Shown: positions 10,319 to 22,199, counted from the stretch's first letter. The stretch: DNA of 64,000 nucleotides from Leptobrachium leishanense (GCA_009667805.1 CM019067.1:64960637-65024636), one strand, 5' to 3'. Notes: a model not told the origin generated them from the letters alone. Numbers and translations are program-made.

Positions 10319-12420
10319 ACTCACCTACATCGGCCCTCCAGCGATGGCGGTCCCGCGTCCCGCTTCCAGCGTCCTCTCTCGCTCCGTTGGTCGCCGGGAT
10401 GACGTCACGAAAGCCTTTGACCCCGGGGTCAAAGGCTTTCGTGACGTCATTCCGGCGAACAACGGAGCGAGAGAGGACGCTGGAAGCGGACCGCCATCGC
10501 TGGAGGAGCTAAGGGCCGATGTAGGTGAGTATGTGTAGGCAACATCCCCCTACATTGGCCCGGAGCCTCAGCGGTGGCTGTCGTAGGCTGCTCGGCCGGC
10601 CTCCAGGCTTAGGCGAGCCCCGGCTCGGCTGGGCCTGTAGGCCCAAGCCAAGCCGGGGGCTCGCCTGAGCCTGGAGGCCGGCCGAGCAGCCTGCGACAGC
10701 CGGAGGACAGTCACCGCTGGAGCTCAGGGCTAATGTAGGTGAGTATGTGCTCTCCACACCCACCCTGCTTACTCGGCCGGTATCCAAGCTTAGGCGAGCC
10801 CCGGCTTGGCCTAGAGGCCCAGCAGAGCCGGGGACTCGCCTGAGCATGGAGGCCGGTCGAGTTGCATGGAGGCCGGCCGGGGGCTCGCCTGAGCCTGGAT
10901 GCCGACCAAGCTTAGGCGAGCCCCCGGCTTGGCGTGGGCCTAGAGGCCCAGCCGAGCCGGGGACTCGCCTGAGCCTGGAGGACGCCCGAGCATGCAACTC
11001 GACCGGCCTCCATGCTCAGGCGAGTCCCCGCTCGGCAGGGCCTCTAGGCCCAAGCCAAGCCGGGGGCTCGCCTAAGCTTGGATACCGGCCGAGCAAGCAG
11101 GGTGTGTGTGTAGAGCACATACTCACCTACATCGGCCTCGAGTCCTCCACCGGTTCCACACATACTCACCGACATCGGCCCTTAGCTCCTCCAGCGATGG
11201 CGGTCCGCTTGCAGCATCCTCTCTCCGTTGCTCGCCAGGATGACGTCACGAAAGCCTTTGACCCCCGGGGTCAAGGCTTTCGTGACGTCATTCCGGCGAG
11301 CAACAGAGAGAGGATGCTGCAAGCGGGACCGCCATCGCTGGAGGAGCTAAGGGCCGATGTCGGTGAGTATGTGTTAGGCAACATCGGCCTGAGCTCCAGC
11401 GGTGACCTCCTCCGGCCGAGCAGGCTGCTCGGCCGGCCTCTACGCTTAGGCGAGTCTCCGGCTCGGCTGGCCTGTAGGCCCAAGCCAAGCCGGGGGCTCG
11501 CCTAAGCCTAGAGGCCCGCCGAGCAGCCAGCGGCAGCTGGAGGAGGTCTCCGCTGGAGCTCAGGGCCGATTTTGGGGTGTATTTGTTTGGGAACTTCGGC
11601 CCCGATCCTCCAGCGGTGACCTTCTCCGGCTGCCGCTGGCTGCTCTGCGGGCCTCTAGGCTTAGGCGAGTCCCCGGCTCAGCTGGGCCTGTAGGCCCAAA
11701 CCGAGCCGGGGGCTCGCCTAAGCCTAGAGGGCCGCCGAGCAGCCAGCGGCAGCCGGAGGAGGTCTCCGCTGGAGCTCAGGGCCGATTTTGGGGTGTGTTG
11801 TTTGGGAACTTCGGCCCCGATCCTCCAGCGGTGACCTTCTCCGGCTGGCTGCTCGGCGGCCTCTAGGCTTAGGCGAGTCCCCGGCTTGGCTGGGCCTGTA
11901 GGCCCAAACCGAGCCGGGGGCTCGCCTAAGCCTAGAGGGCCGCCGAGCAGCCAGCGGCAGCCGGAGGAGGTCTCCGCTGGAGCTCAGGGCCGATTTTGGG
12001 GTGTGTTTGTTTGGGAACTTCGGCCCGATCCTCCAGCGGTGACCTTCTCCGGCTGCTGCTGGCTGCTCGGCGGGCCTCTAGGCTTAGGCGAGTCCCCGGC
12101 TCGGCTGGGCCTGTAGGCCCAAACCGAGCCGGGGGCTCGCCTAAGCCTAGAGGGCCGCCGAGCAGCCAGCGGCAGCCGAGGAGGTCTCCGCTGGAGCTCA
12201 GGGCCGATTTTGGGGTGTATTTGTTTGGGAACTTTGGCCCCGATCCTCAGCGGTGACCTTCTCCGGCTGCCGCTGGCTGCTCGGCGGGCCTCTAGGCTTA
12301 GGCGAGTCCCCGGCTCGGCTGGGCCTGTAGGCCCAAACCGAGCCGGGGGCTCGCCTGAGCCTGGAGGCCCGCCGGCAGCCGGAGGACGGTCACCGCTGGA
12401 GGATCGGGGCATCTGGCCGT
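10314..12420. repeat. Array of long palindromes inside the Helitron
   Basis: Consecutive palindromes: 10314-10535 (centre 10424.5), about 10545-10737, about 10738-11131 (itself holding smaller palindromes), 11159-11372 (centre 11265.5), about 11385-11570, then four similar units starting near 11562, 11779, 11987 and 12201 (spacing 208-217 bp). Units 1 and 4 are close copies and each carries two TGACGTCA octamers (10400, 10442; 11241, 11283). The others share GGCTTAGGCGAGTCCCCGG and TGTAGGCCCAA cores. Very GC-rich. A further imperfect hairpin at about 12424-12508 flanks a T run. Confidence 0.92.
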
Positions 12421-12732
12421 GTAAACACACGGGTAGCTGCGCACGGCTCGTGCCGTTTTTTTTTTTTTTTTCACGCGGCCGGCACGCGCAGCTACCTGTG
12501 TGTTCTAACGGCCGCTTTCAAATGTCCGTCGCGCATGCGCAGTAGGGTTTTGGCGACGGAAAGTTTTTAGCTTATCCTTTTATAGTATAGATGTGAATTT
12601 GGAGATGTGTTTTGGAGGTGCAGACCTTTCTTTTGTGTAGAATGTTTGTGCGATCTGTTATTATGCAAGAATGCTATCTGTTTATCTGATGCATGTTTGA
12701 GGATTTGTAATCTGCCCTTTTAACCCCTTAGG

Positions 12733-13400
12733 GACCTTGGACGTACCATGTACGTCATGGCCGCGGGTCTCTTTTAGACCCGCTGACGTACATGGTACGT
12801 CCTGCGGTGTTTTGAGCGCTGGAAGCGATCGGATCGCTTCCAGCAGCTCAAACGCCATTGCAGGCTGCCTGGGAGTCCAGGCATCCATGCAATGGCGGTT
12901 ACAAGTGCCGGGCACCTTGTGATCGCTCCCGGGAGCGATCAACATCCGGTTTTACCGGAGAGGTGCCCGGCACTTCTAGAGAGCGCTGGAAGCGATCGGT
13001 ATCGCTTCCAGCTGCTCTGTGTATATTGCAGGGATGCCTCGACATCGAGGCATCCCTGCAATATGCTTACTGCCGCCAGTCCGCTCAGTGATCGCTCCCC
13101 CGAGCGATCACTTCCGGTAGCGGCAGGAAGTACTGAGTGCCACGAGGTATCGTGGCACTCAGTAGATAATAGATCACATGAGTGATCAGGTGCTCTGCTG
13201 GGTGCCTCGAGGGATCAAGGCACCCAGCAGAGTAAAAAAAGTGTAAAAAAAGAAAAAAGTTAAATAAAAATAAATAAAAATGAATAAAATAAAATAAACT
13301 GACAGCCAAGATGGCGCTGCCCTTCTACGGGCAGGGTCATCTTGGGGCTGAGTGGGATGTTCCTAGCCTGCCTCATCAGAGAGGCAGGCTAGCAACATCC
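12733..13400. repeat. Chain of short perfect hairpins at the piggyBac left end
   Basis: Successive hairpins include GACGTACCATGTACGTCA with its mirror (about 12735-12801), GGAAGCGATC/GATCGCTTCC (about 12819-12842 and again near 12988-13013), GTGATCGCTCCCGGGAGCGATC (12919 onward), AGGGATGCCTCGA/TCGAGGCATCCCT (about 13030-13060), GAGTGCCACGA/TCGTGGCACTC (about 13133-13162) and CTCTGCTGGGTGCC/GGCACCCAGCAGAG (about 13193-13231). They may be subterminal transposase-binding or fold-back elements; that role is inferred. Confidence 0.8.
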
Positions 13401-13764
13401 AATCAGAAGTTATAAAAAATCAAAATAAAATTTCTAATTTGTCAGGTCAGGTCAATATTTTGTAAATATTGGCTCTGACCTCTGTGATTCTCCCTCCCTC
13501 TCCTCACTTGTGTTTTGGTGAGTGAGAGAGAGAGATCAGATTTGACAGGTTAGAGATTTTAGGAAGATTTAGTGAGATTAGAAAAATTGAGGCAGATTTA
13601 GAGAGAATTTAGGGAGATTTAGAAGAATTGAGGCAGGTTTAGAGGGATTTAGAGAGATTTAGGTGTTTATTTGTATTTTCTTGTGAAACCCAACGGTTCT
13701 TCTAAGAACCAATAATCCGCTTATATATATAATAATTATAAAATTTTATAATCTATTATATATA

Positions 13765-15480
13765 ATGTCTGAGAGGGTGTACAGCGCCGAGGAGGCATAT
13801 GCCATCCTGGCGTCAGAATCTGAGGCATCTGCGTCAGACTCAGACCCTGATTTCGACCCCGCTAACTGCTCAGAGACGTCGCTAGATACATCATCTACGC
13901 TGGCTGATGTATCTAGTGATGTTTCTGATGCAGATCCTGGGTCACCACCTGCCAGCAGGAGATGCACAGCTCCAGCTGAGGAGTGGGTAGTGCCTCATCG
14001 CCAGAGGCCAGATATCCCTCCTTTCACGGCAAATCCTGGCATCAATATCGATGTTGCAGGATTTACCGCCACACAGTTTTTTGCAGGTGTTTATGGGGGA
14101 TGATTTGTTGGGCCACATCGTGGCCCAATCAAATCTGTATGCCCATCAGCATTGTGCTGCGAAGCCAGACTCCTACTTGGCAAGGCAGCAATGGACCCCG
14201 CTAGATGTGCCAGAATTTCTGAAATTCTGGGCACTTACTATGCTGATGGGCATCATAAAGAAGCCCTCAATTCGCTCCTACTGGAGCAGTAGCCCCATCT
14301 GCTCTACCCCCATTTACCCCCAATCAATGTCACGTAGAAGGTATGAAAACATTTTGCGTTTCATGCACTTCAGTGACAACAGCCTGTGCCCTCCTAGAGA
14401 GCATCCCCAGTTTGACAGGCTGTATAAAATCCACCCCCTGATTACCCACTTCGCCGCCAGGTTTGCAGAGGCTTATACACCTGGAAGGAATATCTGCGTG
14501 GATGAATCCCTAATGAAATACAAGGGAAGGCTGGGATTCAAGCAGTGTATTTCTTCCAAACGCTCCAGGTATGGAGTGAAGGTGTATAAGCTCTCTGACA
14601 GTGAGAGTGGGTATACTCAGGCCTTCCGGGTGTACGAGGGAAAGGATAGTAGCCTTGACCCTCCAGGTTGCCCAGAACACATGGGAACCAGTGGCAAGAT
14701 TGTGTGGGACCTACTTTTTCCCCTGATGAACAAAGGGTACCACTTGTATCTTGATAATTTTTATACGAGTGTCCCTTTGTTCAAGCTGCTGTATTGTTTT
14801 GATACAGCAGCATGCGGTACTGTTCGCAAGAACCGCGTAGGTTTCCCAGCACAGCTTGTCCGCACCCGGCTAAAAAGGGGGAGACCTCAGCTCTGCGCCA
14901 AGAGGAGCTGTTGGCGGTCAAGTACAGAGACAAGAAGGATGTATACCTTCTATCCACCATCCACACTGAGAGGTCTGTGGAGGTCTCTGTACGTGGCAGA
15001 GCTGAGCGCATCAGGAAGCCAGTGTGCATCAAAGACTATAACCGGCATATGGGTGGGGTTGATCTGGCAGATCAGCTGCTCCAGCCCTACCAGATTATGC
15101 GGAAGTCAAGGGCCTGGTACAAAAAGGTTGCAATTTACCTGATGCAAATTGCAACCCACAATGCCTTTTTGCTCTGCAAAAAGGCAAACCCCGGAGTGAC
15201 GCTGTCCTTTTTACAGTTTCAGCTCCAGGTCATTTCGGGGTTTTTGTACCAGGATGCACATGCTCCCCGGGCGGTGATGGGGGACAGAGTTGGGGCTACA
15301 CATTTTATTTATAAAATCCCCCCTACTGAGGGCAAACAGAAACCCCAAAAAAGATGCAGGGTGTGTTTCAAGAGGGGGCAGAGGAGAGACACAATCTTTT
15401 ACTGCCCAGAATGCCCTGGACAACCCGGTCTGTGTCTTGGGGACTGTTTCAAGCTATATCACACTGTGCGTGATCTGTGA
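13765..15480 (+). pseudogene. piggyBac-family transposase with two single-base frameshifts
   Basis: The frame opens at ATG 13765 with an acidic, Ser/Asp-rich N-terminus (about 60 residues), as is common in this family. It breaks in a G run near 14094 and continues in the next frame, then breaks again at a G run near 14878 and returns to the first frame. The catalytic core is preserved: CVDESLMKYKGR (first Asp, about 14500), YLDNFYTS (second Asp, about 14755) and GGVDLADQ (third Asp, about 15057). The C-terminus has a Cys-rich zinc-finger pattern (CRVCFKRG ... YCPECPGQPGLCLGDCF, truncated here) and stops at 15480. The family excises and inserts at TTAA. Both breaks lie in homopolymers, so sequencing error is possible. 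Confidence 0.92.
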
Positions 15481-15609
15481 TTTTTTTTCCTTTCTATTTT
15501 TTCTCACACTCCAGTTAGTTAGTTCAGTTTAGTTTTTTTTTTCTTTTACTGCACCAGACTTTTACATTTTATTCGTACATTTTTATGTTCTACAATTGGT
15601 GCTGTATTT

Positions 15610-17466
15610 TGCCAAAATCTTTGCACACCTATGCATGGGGGGCATGGGTGTACTCAGGAGACCTTGCAGAAAACAACCTGGAGAGTTTTCATGCAGTAAC
15701 AAACAACAGTGTCTCCTAAATCACAGTCCAAATCTAATGTGGGCGTAAAAATCAGAAAATTTAAAAATTACCGCCACACACCTTCTCAAATGTTTTGGGC
15801 TAAAACCGTTGCATCCATGGCATCAAAGCACTCCATATGCAATACCTTGGGGTGTCAACATAACAAATATAATAAATTTTCTGGCAATAATTCAAACTGG
15901 GGTATGCGGTAGACCCAAAACCAAAGATAGGCCTAGCTGAAGAAATAATCTCAATTTCAACTCCAATGACAAAGTCATAAAAATTGTATTTGAACCTTCC
16001 CAAAATCCTGGCAAACCTATGCATGGGGGGCATGGGTGTACTCAGGAGACCTTGCAGAAAACAACCTGGAGAGTTTTCATGCAGTAACCAACAACCGTGT
16101 CTCCTAAATCACAGTCCAAAACTGATGTGGGTGTGAAAATGAAAAATGAAAAAACCAAACAGTATCCAATTTGTTTGGAGCAAACGGTTGCATCCATGGC
16201 ATAAAAACACTCCATTTACAATACTTTGGTGTGTTAGCTTACCAAATATATGCACGTTAATAAAATTGGGGTATGTAACAAGGCCCCTAAAAAGAAGATA
16301 AGCAAAGAAGATACTGTATGTCAAATTAGAAAATTGACAAGCACATGTCAAAGATTGGCGTAGCACCCCAAAAACAACAGAACAAATCTATATATGGGTG
16401 GTATCAATTTACTCAGAAGATGTTTGAAGATGTTTGAAGCACCCTAGGGTGTGCCCTTTCTAAAAATATATGGTTTGATGGGTGTAAATTACTTTGGCCG
16501 GTTTTTAAAAATGTCCCAAATAGGACATGGGTGCATGATGACGAAATGTGAAAATTCCAAGTTGGAAAACTGAAATGCGCACCCGCCAAATAAGGCCTAT
16601 TGGCCCCCAAATGACCCGACATACCTATACATGGGTGGTATCAATTTACTCAGAAGATGTTGCTGAACATATTTTGGGGTGTTTTTTGGCAGTAACCCAT
16701 AACTGGATTTGACAATTCATGCCTAAAGTACAATGTGTGTGAAAAAATAACACAAAAAGTGACTACCTGAAAGTTTGACATAGAGCTAGTGCATGGAAAG
16801 TGTTAAAATACAACTCTTTGAAGCACCCTAGGGTGTGCCCTTTCTAAAAATATATGGTTTGAAGGGGGTAAATTACTTTGGCCTGCTTCAAAAATGTCCC
16901 AAATAGGACATGGGTGCATGATGACGAAATGTGAAAATTCCAAGTTGGAAAACTGAAATGCGCACCCCCCAAATAAGGCCTATTAGCCCCCAAATGACCC
17001 GACATACCTATACATGGGTGGTATCAATTTACTCAGAAGATGTTGCTGAACATATTTTGGGGTGTTTTTTGGCAGTAACCCATAACTGGATTTGACAATT
17101 CATGCCTAAAGTACAATGTGTGTGAAAAAATAACACAAAAAGTGACTACCTGAAAGTTTGACATAGAGCTAGTGCATGGAAAGTGTTAAAATACAACTCT
17201 TTGAAGCACCCTAGGGTGTGCCCTTTCTAAAAATATATGGTTTGATGGGGGTAAATTACTTTGGCCGGCTTCAAAAATGTCCCAAATAGGACATGGGTGC
17301 ATGATGACGAAATGGGAAAATTCCAAGTTGGAAAACTGAAATGCGCACCCCCCAAATAAGGCCTATTAGCCCCCAAATGACCCGACATACCTATACATGG
17401 GTGGTATCAATTTACTCAGAAGATGTTGCTGAACATATTTTGGGGTGCTTTTTGGCAGTAACCTTA
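15610..17466. repeat. Tandem repeats of about 384 bp in the piggyBac 3' region
   Basis: Near-identical units start with GAAGCACCCTAGGGTGTG at 16436, 16820 and 17203 (spacing 384 and 383). Older, diverged units share CTATGCATGGGGGGCATGGG at about 15630 and 16018 (spacing 388). All carry a CATGGGTGGTATCAATTTAC-like block. The sequence is AT-rich and non-coding. Confidence 0.9.
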
Positions 17467-18698
17467 AAGTTCACAGTACATGTATTCTTAAATTGCGTTC
17501 AAAAAAAAAATCAACAAAACCTTTTTTTTTCTCAAACTTTGGCATAGATTTGTGGTAAAATGGTTTGCATGGAAAGAGTCAAAATACCCCAAGTTTAATA
17601 CCTTGATTTGTGTACTTTAAAAAAATATGTATATGTGGAGGGTTATTCAGGAATTAGTGACAGATATCAGTGTTACAATGTCACTAGCACTAGTTTTGAA
17701 AATAAACTCTTTGGAAATGGCAAAGTGCTACTTGCACTTATTGTTGCATAAAATAAGGAAAAAAGCGAGGAATATGTAAACATTGGGTATTGCTAAACTC
17801 AGAACTAAATTTAGAAACTACTAAGGAATTAAATTTTTTTGACGATTGTTGATACATAAGAAATTTTGGGGGTCAAAGTTCGAAAAAGTGGTGTTTTTTC
17901 AATTTTTTTGTCATATTTCACAATGTTTTTTATAGTAAATTATATGAAATGATGAAAAAAATGGTATCTTTATAAAGTCCATTTAATGACGAGAAAAACA
18001 GTGTAAAATATGTGTAGGTTGCATAAACGAGTAAGAGGAAAATTTGTCCTAAACACTAACAGCGCAGAAACGTAAAACCAGCAGCGGTCACTAAAGGACG
18101 GATTTGTGTAAAACCGCCCGGTCACTAAGGGGTTAAGGCAAACACTGTCCTAACCTGATTTATTGGGACAATGGATTATGTAAATTGCTGTGTGTGTGTG
18201 TGTTAACTATATTGCGAGTTTGTGTGCTTCGGCCTATTATCTGTTGACTGAAAGAACTAATCAGCCAGTCGTTTCAAGCAAGACGAACTCCCTTATGTAC
18301 ATCAAACAGACATATTCACATAAGAACCTGAGGAGGACCAGAAGGAAGACTGCAGTGGTCTTGAGACCAGCCAATCAGAACTGTTGGGGTGGGCGGGAAG
18401 CTTGAAAATGTGTGCGTTACCTTTGCATAAATACTCCTGTCTTTCCAATAAAAGTCAGTTGACCCTGTTTGAACATACAGCCTGCCGGGTGTCTCATTCA
18501 GGGTACTCACTATCACCCTCAAAAGGCACGAAGTGGCCCACTGGAAATTCAAAGAGGCAGAGGATCAGACCAAGCGGGGCTGGAGCTACAGATCAGGCTG
18601 CTCGAGGCACTGAGTTCCGAGCAACTCAGCGGCAAGGCTGATCTAGGTCAGGGGGTGCCGGGAGAGCAGGACAGGCAGGCAAGAGCGTTTCTGTCACA

Positions 18699-19810
18699 AA
18701 TGCAAAATCATTTAGCACCCTATAAAACCCCCCAATAAATTCAATACTAACCTCTCATTCCGCTCTGATAACGGTGGCCCAATCCGCTGCTTCTTCTGGC
18801 TGTGAGCAGAGTGAGACTGGGAACAAACCGTTCCCAGTCTCCTTTGGAATCACTCCATGGCGCTGCACTATCCCGCGAAAGCGAGGACGTGCAGGTCTCA
18901 TGTCCTGGAAGCGCAAGCCTCCATGGAGTCATTGGGGTTATTCATGTGCTGCACCAAACAATCCCCCTTTGGTGCCAAACTAAAATATGGCGGGGACCGC
19001 AGCAACTATGATACGATACAGAAAATAGTTAAAACTAGTCTCATACTCTATTCCCCCAGTACTTGGTCAGCCGGGTAAACATTCAGTAATCAGCCCCATT
19101 TCATTTAGAAATAATTCCAAACCATTTTCATCTATGTATGAATCCCATATATCCAAGCTATACAAACTGCTGCCCAAGTACAGGGGGAAATCGAGCATTA
19201 CATTACATTTCTTCTAGCTCAATATACAGATAAACCCCATTTGTAATTTTTACAGATTCCAGGTGCAGTGTGAGGGATTACGATCCGCAACGGCACAAAC
19301 CATTGTATAGTTATTGTAGCACCATCTGTGAATGTTTTTTTTCTGCAATGCAACATTTGTTTCACTGAAACATCATTTATTTTTAGTAAAGCAACTTTAA
19401 TGCAGTTGGAATATCTTTTATTATAACAAAGTCCCTTTCATCCAGGCATATCCGGAGCACTGGACGTATTAAAAGACAAGGTGCTGTGAAACACAATCCG
19501 GATTATAAATGCACTCAAGCACATGACCATCAGATTTGCAGCAATTTACAGATTAGAGAAAAAAACAATTACAATTTTGCCCCACAGAATCATAATTTCC
19601 TATAACACATTAGCCCGGCTGCTTTGAAAAAAATGCATTCATAATCTACAATCCCCTTCATGTAGAGCCAAACCCAAAGATTTTGTTATGGATTTTAAAA
19701 GAATGAATGGAAATTAATTAGAGTTTCAGGAAACCTTCCTCCTCTTAGGTTGAAAGAAAATGAACTCTGTGTTCTTAAAATCAGGAGAACAGATTCTTGG
19801 AAAAGACATA
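18699..19810. other. No gene; one dispersed repeat block
   Basis: 18775-18935 (CGCTGCTTCTTCTGGCTG, GCAGAGTGAGACTGGG, AGCCTCCATGGAG) resembles 22555-22665 and is therefore a dispersed repeat. The remainder, to 19810, is AT-rich and unassigned. Confidence 0.55.
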
Positions 19811-21322
19811 CAGGGTTATGCAAAGAGAGGTGAAAAGCAGGAGAATGGCTGGAGAATGGAAAATTCTAGGTCAAAATTAGGGATGAGCTGTTCGGGTTCG
19901 GACGGTTCGGAGTTCGGCCCGATCTTTGGCAGTTCGAAAGTTCGCGAACTTCGAACTTTTTGGGTGTGTTCGGTTCGAGTTCGAAAAAAAAAGAAATTTT
20001 GAAAAAAGTATAGAAAATGTTTAAAAAAATACAAAAAAATCTAGAAATAAAGAAACTCTTTACTGCAGAATATTCTAAGCAACAGTTTATTAGATATTGA
20101 ATTAAAAACTAATGTATACGTTGAAAGATTCTCAACTCTAAATGACCTCTGTTCACAAACGGGCATAACACCAGGTGTTTTTAGTCTGGTAATCAATTTG
20201 ATACATTGCACACTATACTGAGGTACTGAGGGGGTGGGGTGGTGTCTGCTTTTGATTGAGATTTGAGAATTAATTTCCCTCCTAAAACTAAAAATTCAAA
20301 ATAACATCTAAAGCAATGTTATTTTTCACCTCGGGATTAAACATTCACAGGGTTATTCAGAGAGCGGTGAAAAGCAGGAGAATAACTGGAGAAGTGAAAA
20401 TAGCCAAACCAGAAAAATTCTCCCATTTAACTCACTTTCCAAATTGGCTATTTGGTCTAGATTGTTCTCTTCTCCTGCCAGTTCTCCTGGCTTTCACCTC
20501 TCTCTCAGGGTTGTTCAGAGAAAGGTGAAAACCAGGAGAATGGCAGGAAAAGAGAACAATCTGGACCAAATAGCCGATTTGGAAAGTGAGATAAGGCTAG
20601 GGTCAGACTAACGCATTTTTCGCAGTGACCGTCAAAAAGTGCGTCTGAACGCATTGCTGTATTTTTTCAGGAAATGCTCCTGCATTCTCCTGCTTTTCAC
20701 CGCCAAAAAATCAGTAAACTTTTTCTGCGTGTCCGAAAATGTCTCCTCTTTTCATACAGACTGCCGCCCCAAGCAGTTGTTTATGGATAGATTAAAGGAA
20801 AAGCATTTACCGTCATTTGAAATATCATTTTTTGGTTTTTACATATTTCTATACATCCTAGAAATCCGCCACTTCACGGGCAGGTTATGGGGACCTCCTA
20901 GGCACGATATTTGAAGGAATTTTTCGTTTTTTATTTTTAACCCTTATTTCATGGAAAACTCACTGTCCCTTTAAAAACATTTTTTTTAAACGTTTTGTCC
21001 TTGTTTCCTGCCCCCCAGGGCACTACCCGGACCCCCATACACCTTTTATGGCAAATATCTAGCATATATGCCCTCTTGGAGGGCACTCTAAAAACCGAAT
21101 TTTCAGCCCCATTGACTTGTATTGAGTTCGGGTTCGGATACGAACATTTGGGAAGTTCGGGTTCGGCTCCGAACTGAACTCAGGGAGTGTTCGGCTCATC
21201 CCTAGTCAAAATATCCAAACCAGAAAAATTCTCTCATCTCACATTCAAAACGGCTATTTTGACCTAGAATTTTCCCTTCTCCAGTCATTCTCCTGCTTTT
21301 CACCGCTCTCTGAATAACCCTG
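19811..21322. mobile_element. TA-type foldback MITE split by a hAT element
   Basis: The left part 19811-19877 begins TA-CAGGGTTATGCAAAGAG and the right part 21205-21322 ends CTCTCTGAATAACCCTG. Both halves match the MITE units at 869-2356. The break is the GTCAAAAT target used by the hAT element at 19878-21204. Confidence 0.75.
19878..21204. mobile_element. hAT element with TAGGGATGAGC ends (copy 1)
   Basis: The inverted ends TAGGGATGAGC are flanked by a perfect 8-bp duplication GTCAAAAT (19870-19877, 21205-21212). Subterminal DNA is dense in GTTCGG/GTTCGAA words. The right third matches copy 2 at 54350-56228. The interior is a patchwork: 20030-20110 resembles 56812-56895, 20349-20590 is a TA-type MITE, and 20593-20670 is a piece starting GGCTAGGGTCAGAC like the MITE at 38925. 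No transposase. Confidence 0.87.
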
Positions 21323-22199
21323 CTAGACCTCAAAAAAACCTGGGTTTTTGTTTCTGTGGAGTCTATAGCAATCCTAAATCCAGAGGGTTTTTTTTGTGGT
21401 CTATAGTATAGACATGAAATATAACCCATATAGGTTTGTGATAACAGGCTTCTGGGTGGAGATACAAATCTAGTTTTAAAGCCCTGTTGCAAAAAAATCT
21501 CTGTGACTACAGAGACGGGATAGAGCACTGTAACCACTTTGATAAAGTTGGCATGGTGCCTAGAATGTCTCCTTTGTCTTCCCAAATACCTAGCGACATA
21601 ACCTTATCATAAAAATAAAGTGAGCACAGCATGTTCTTATAAGACTGAAGGGTCAGCATCTCTGCATCGTAGCCACCACGCTGAAACGTACTGGAGACCA
21701 GGTCATCCGAGCTGGTATTCCTGCAGAATACCAACTTTAGCCAAAAACAAGAACTACACAAGACGATAACATTCCATCTTCAGGTTTATTGTAGTTAAAG
21801 GCTTACTGCTCTGTTGGAATAGGGTTATAATAGTTAAGATATTTTAATAGCTCGTTCACAATCGATAAATTGCACATAGCTTCATTTTCAAATGTATGTA
21901 ATAGATATAATAGCACATTTATATTATTTGTATCTTTATTTTCTTTGCAGTTAGGGAACTTCAATTTGCAATTTTCTTATTTACGGTTAATTATTGTTTA
22001 ACTGTTTGGTGTATTTATACGCCTGATTGTCTTTGTGCTTTTGTGACTTGAGAAAGGATCAAAATGTTGCTGCTTCTGCTGATGTGTCTTTGTGTGTCTG
22101 TTCCTTCTTGATCTTCCATTATCCTCTTCATGGCTGTTGACCCTGGGATGTAGAAAACATGGTTGGTGCAGAATGTGATATCTACATCTGCCCCTCTAC
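21323..22199. other. No recognised gene
   Basis: AT-rich, with no transposon ends or tandem repeats that I could identify. Confidence 0.5.

Larger units (their letters stand above)
8840..12591 (-). mobile_element. Non-autonomous Helitron, 3.75 kb
   Basis: Read on the minus strand it begins TCTATACTATAAAAGG at 12591 and ends with hairpin CTGCCC-TCT-GGGCAG, nine bases, then CTAG at 8840. These are the standard Helitron ends (5' TC, 3' hairpin and CTRR). The host LTR is interrupted exactly between A (8839) and T (12592), the Helitron target, with no duplication. Removing the insert restores TTATTACTGTATGTGAATTT, matching the solo LTR at 28.5 kb with one substitution. There is no Rep/helicase frame. 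The contents are a 19-bp minisatellite and a series of palindromes. Confidence 0.9.
12724..18132 (+). mobile_element. piggyBac-family transposon, 5.4 kb
   Basis: TTAA flanks both sides (12720-12723 and 18133-18136). The ends are CCCCTTAGGGACC and, reversed, CCCCTTAGTGACC. It encodes a near-complete transposase (13765-15480). The left 1 kb is a chain of short hairpins and the right 2.6 kb holds 384-bp tandem repeats, so it is about twice the usual piggyBac length. It sits in the LTR split at 8719-18698, whose sequence resumes directly after it. A second copy's end is at 1-68. Confidence 0.93.
8719..18698 (+). mobile_element. LTR, split by a Helitron and a piggyBac insertion
   Basis: Three separated pieces (about 8719-8839, 12592-12719 and 18137-18698) line up in order with the intact solo LTR at 28341-29079. 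The last piece contains AATAAAAG (near 18450), TTTGAACATACAGC, GGCACTGAGTTCCGAGCAAC in the same order as in that LTR, and ends in GTCACA at 18698. No gag, pol or env sequence is attached. The expected 5-bp duplication is not evident here (AAGGG before, AATGC after), so one end may be altered. Whether the family is Gypsy or an endogenous retrovirus cannot be told from an LTR alone. Confidence 0.75.

Noticed and set aside
8771..10538. Many long open frames on both strands (up to 329 codons)
   Set aside because: They are translations of the 19-bp minisatellite and adjoining palindromes. All phases are open because the unit lacks stops, with no start context or domain.
10747..12430. Open frames of 148-252 codons with Pro/Gly/Arg-rich sequence
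   Set aside because: They read through GC-rich palindromes, appear on both strands with mirror composition and contain no recognised domain.
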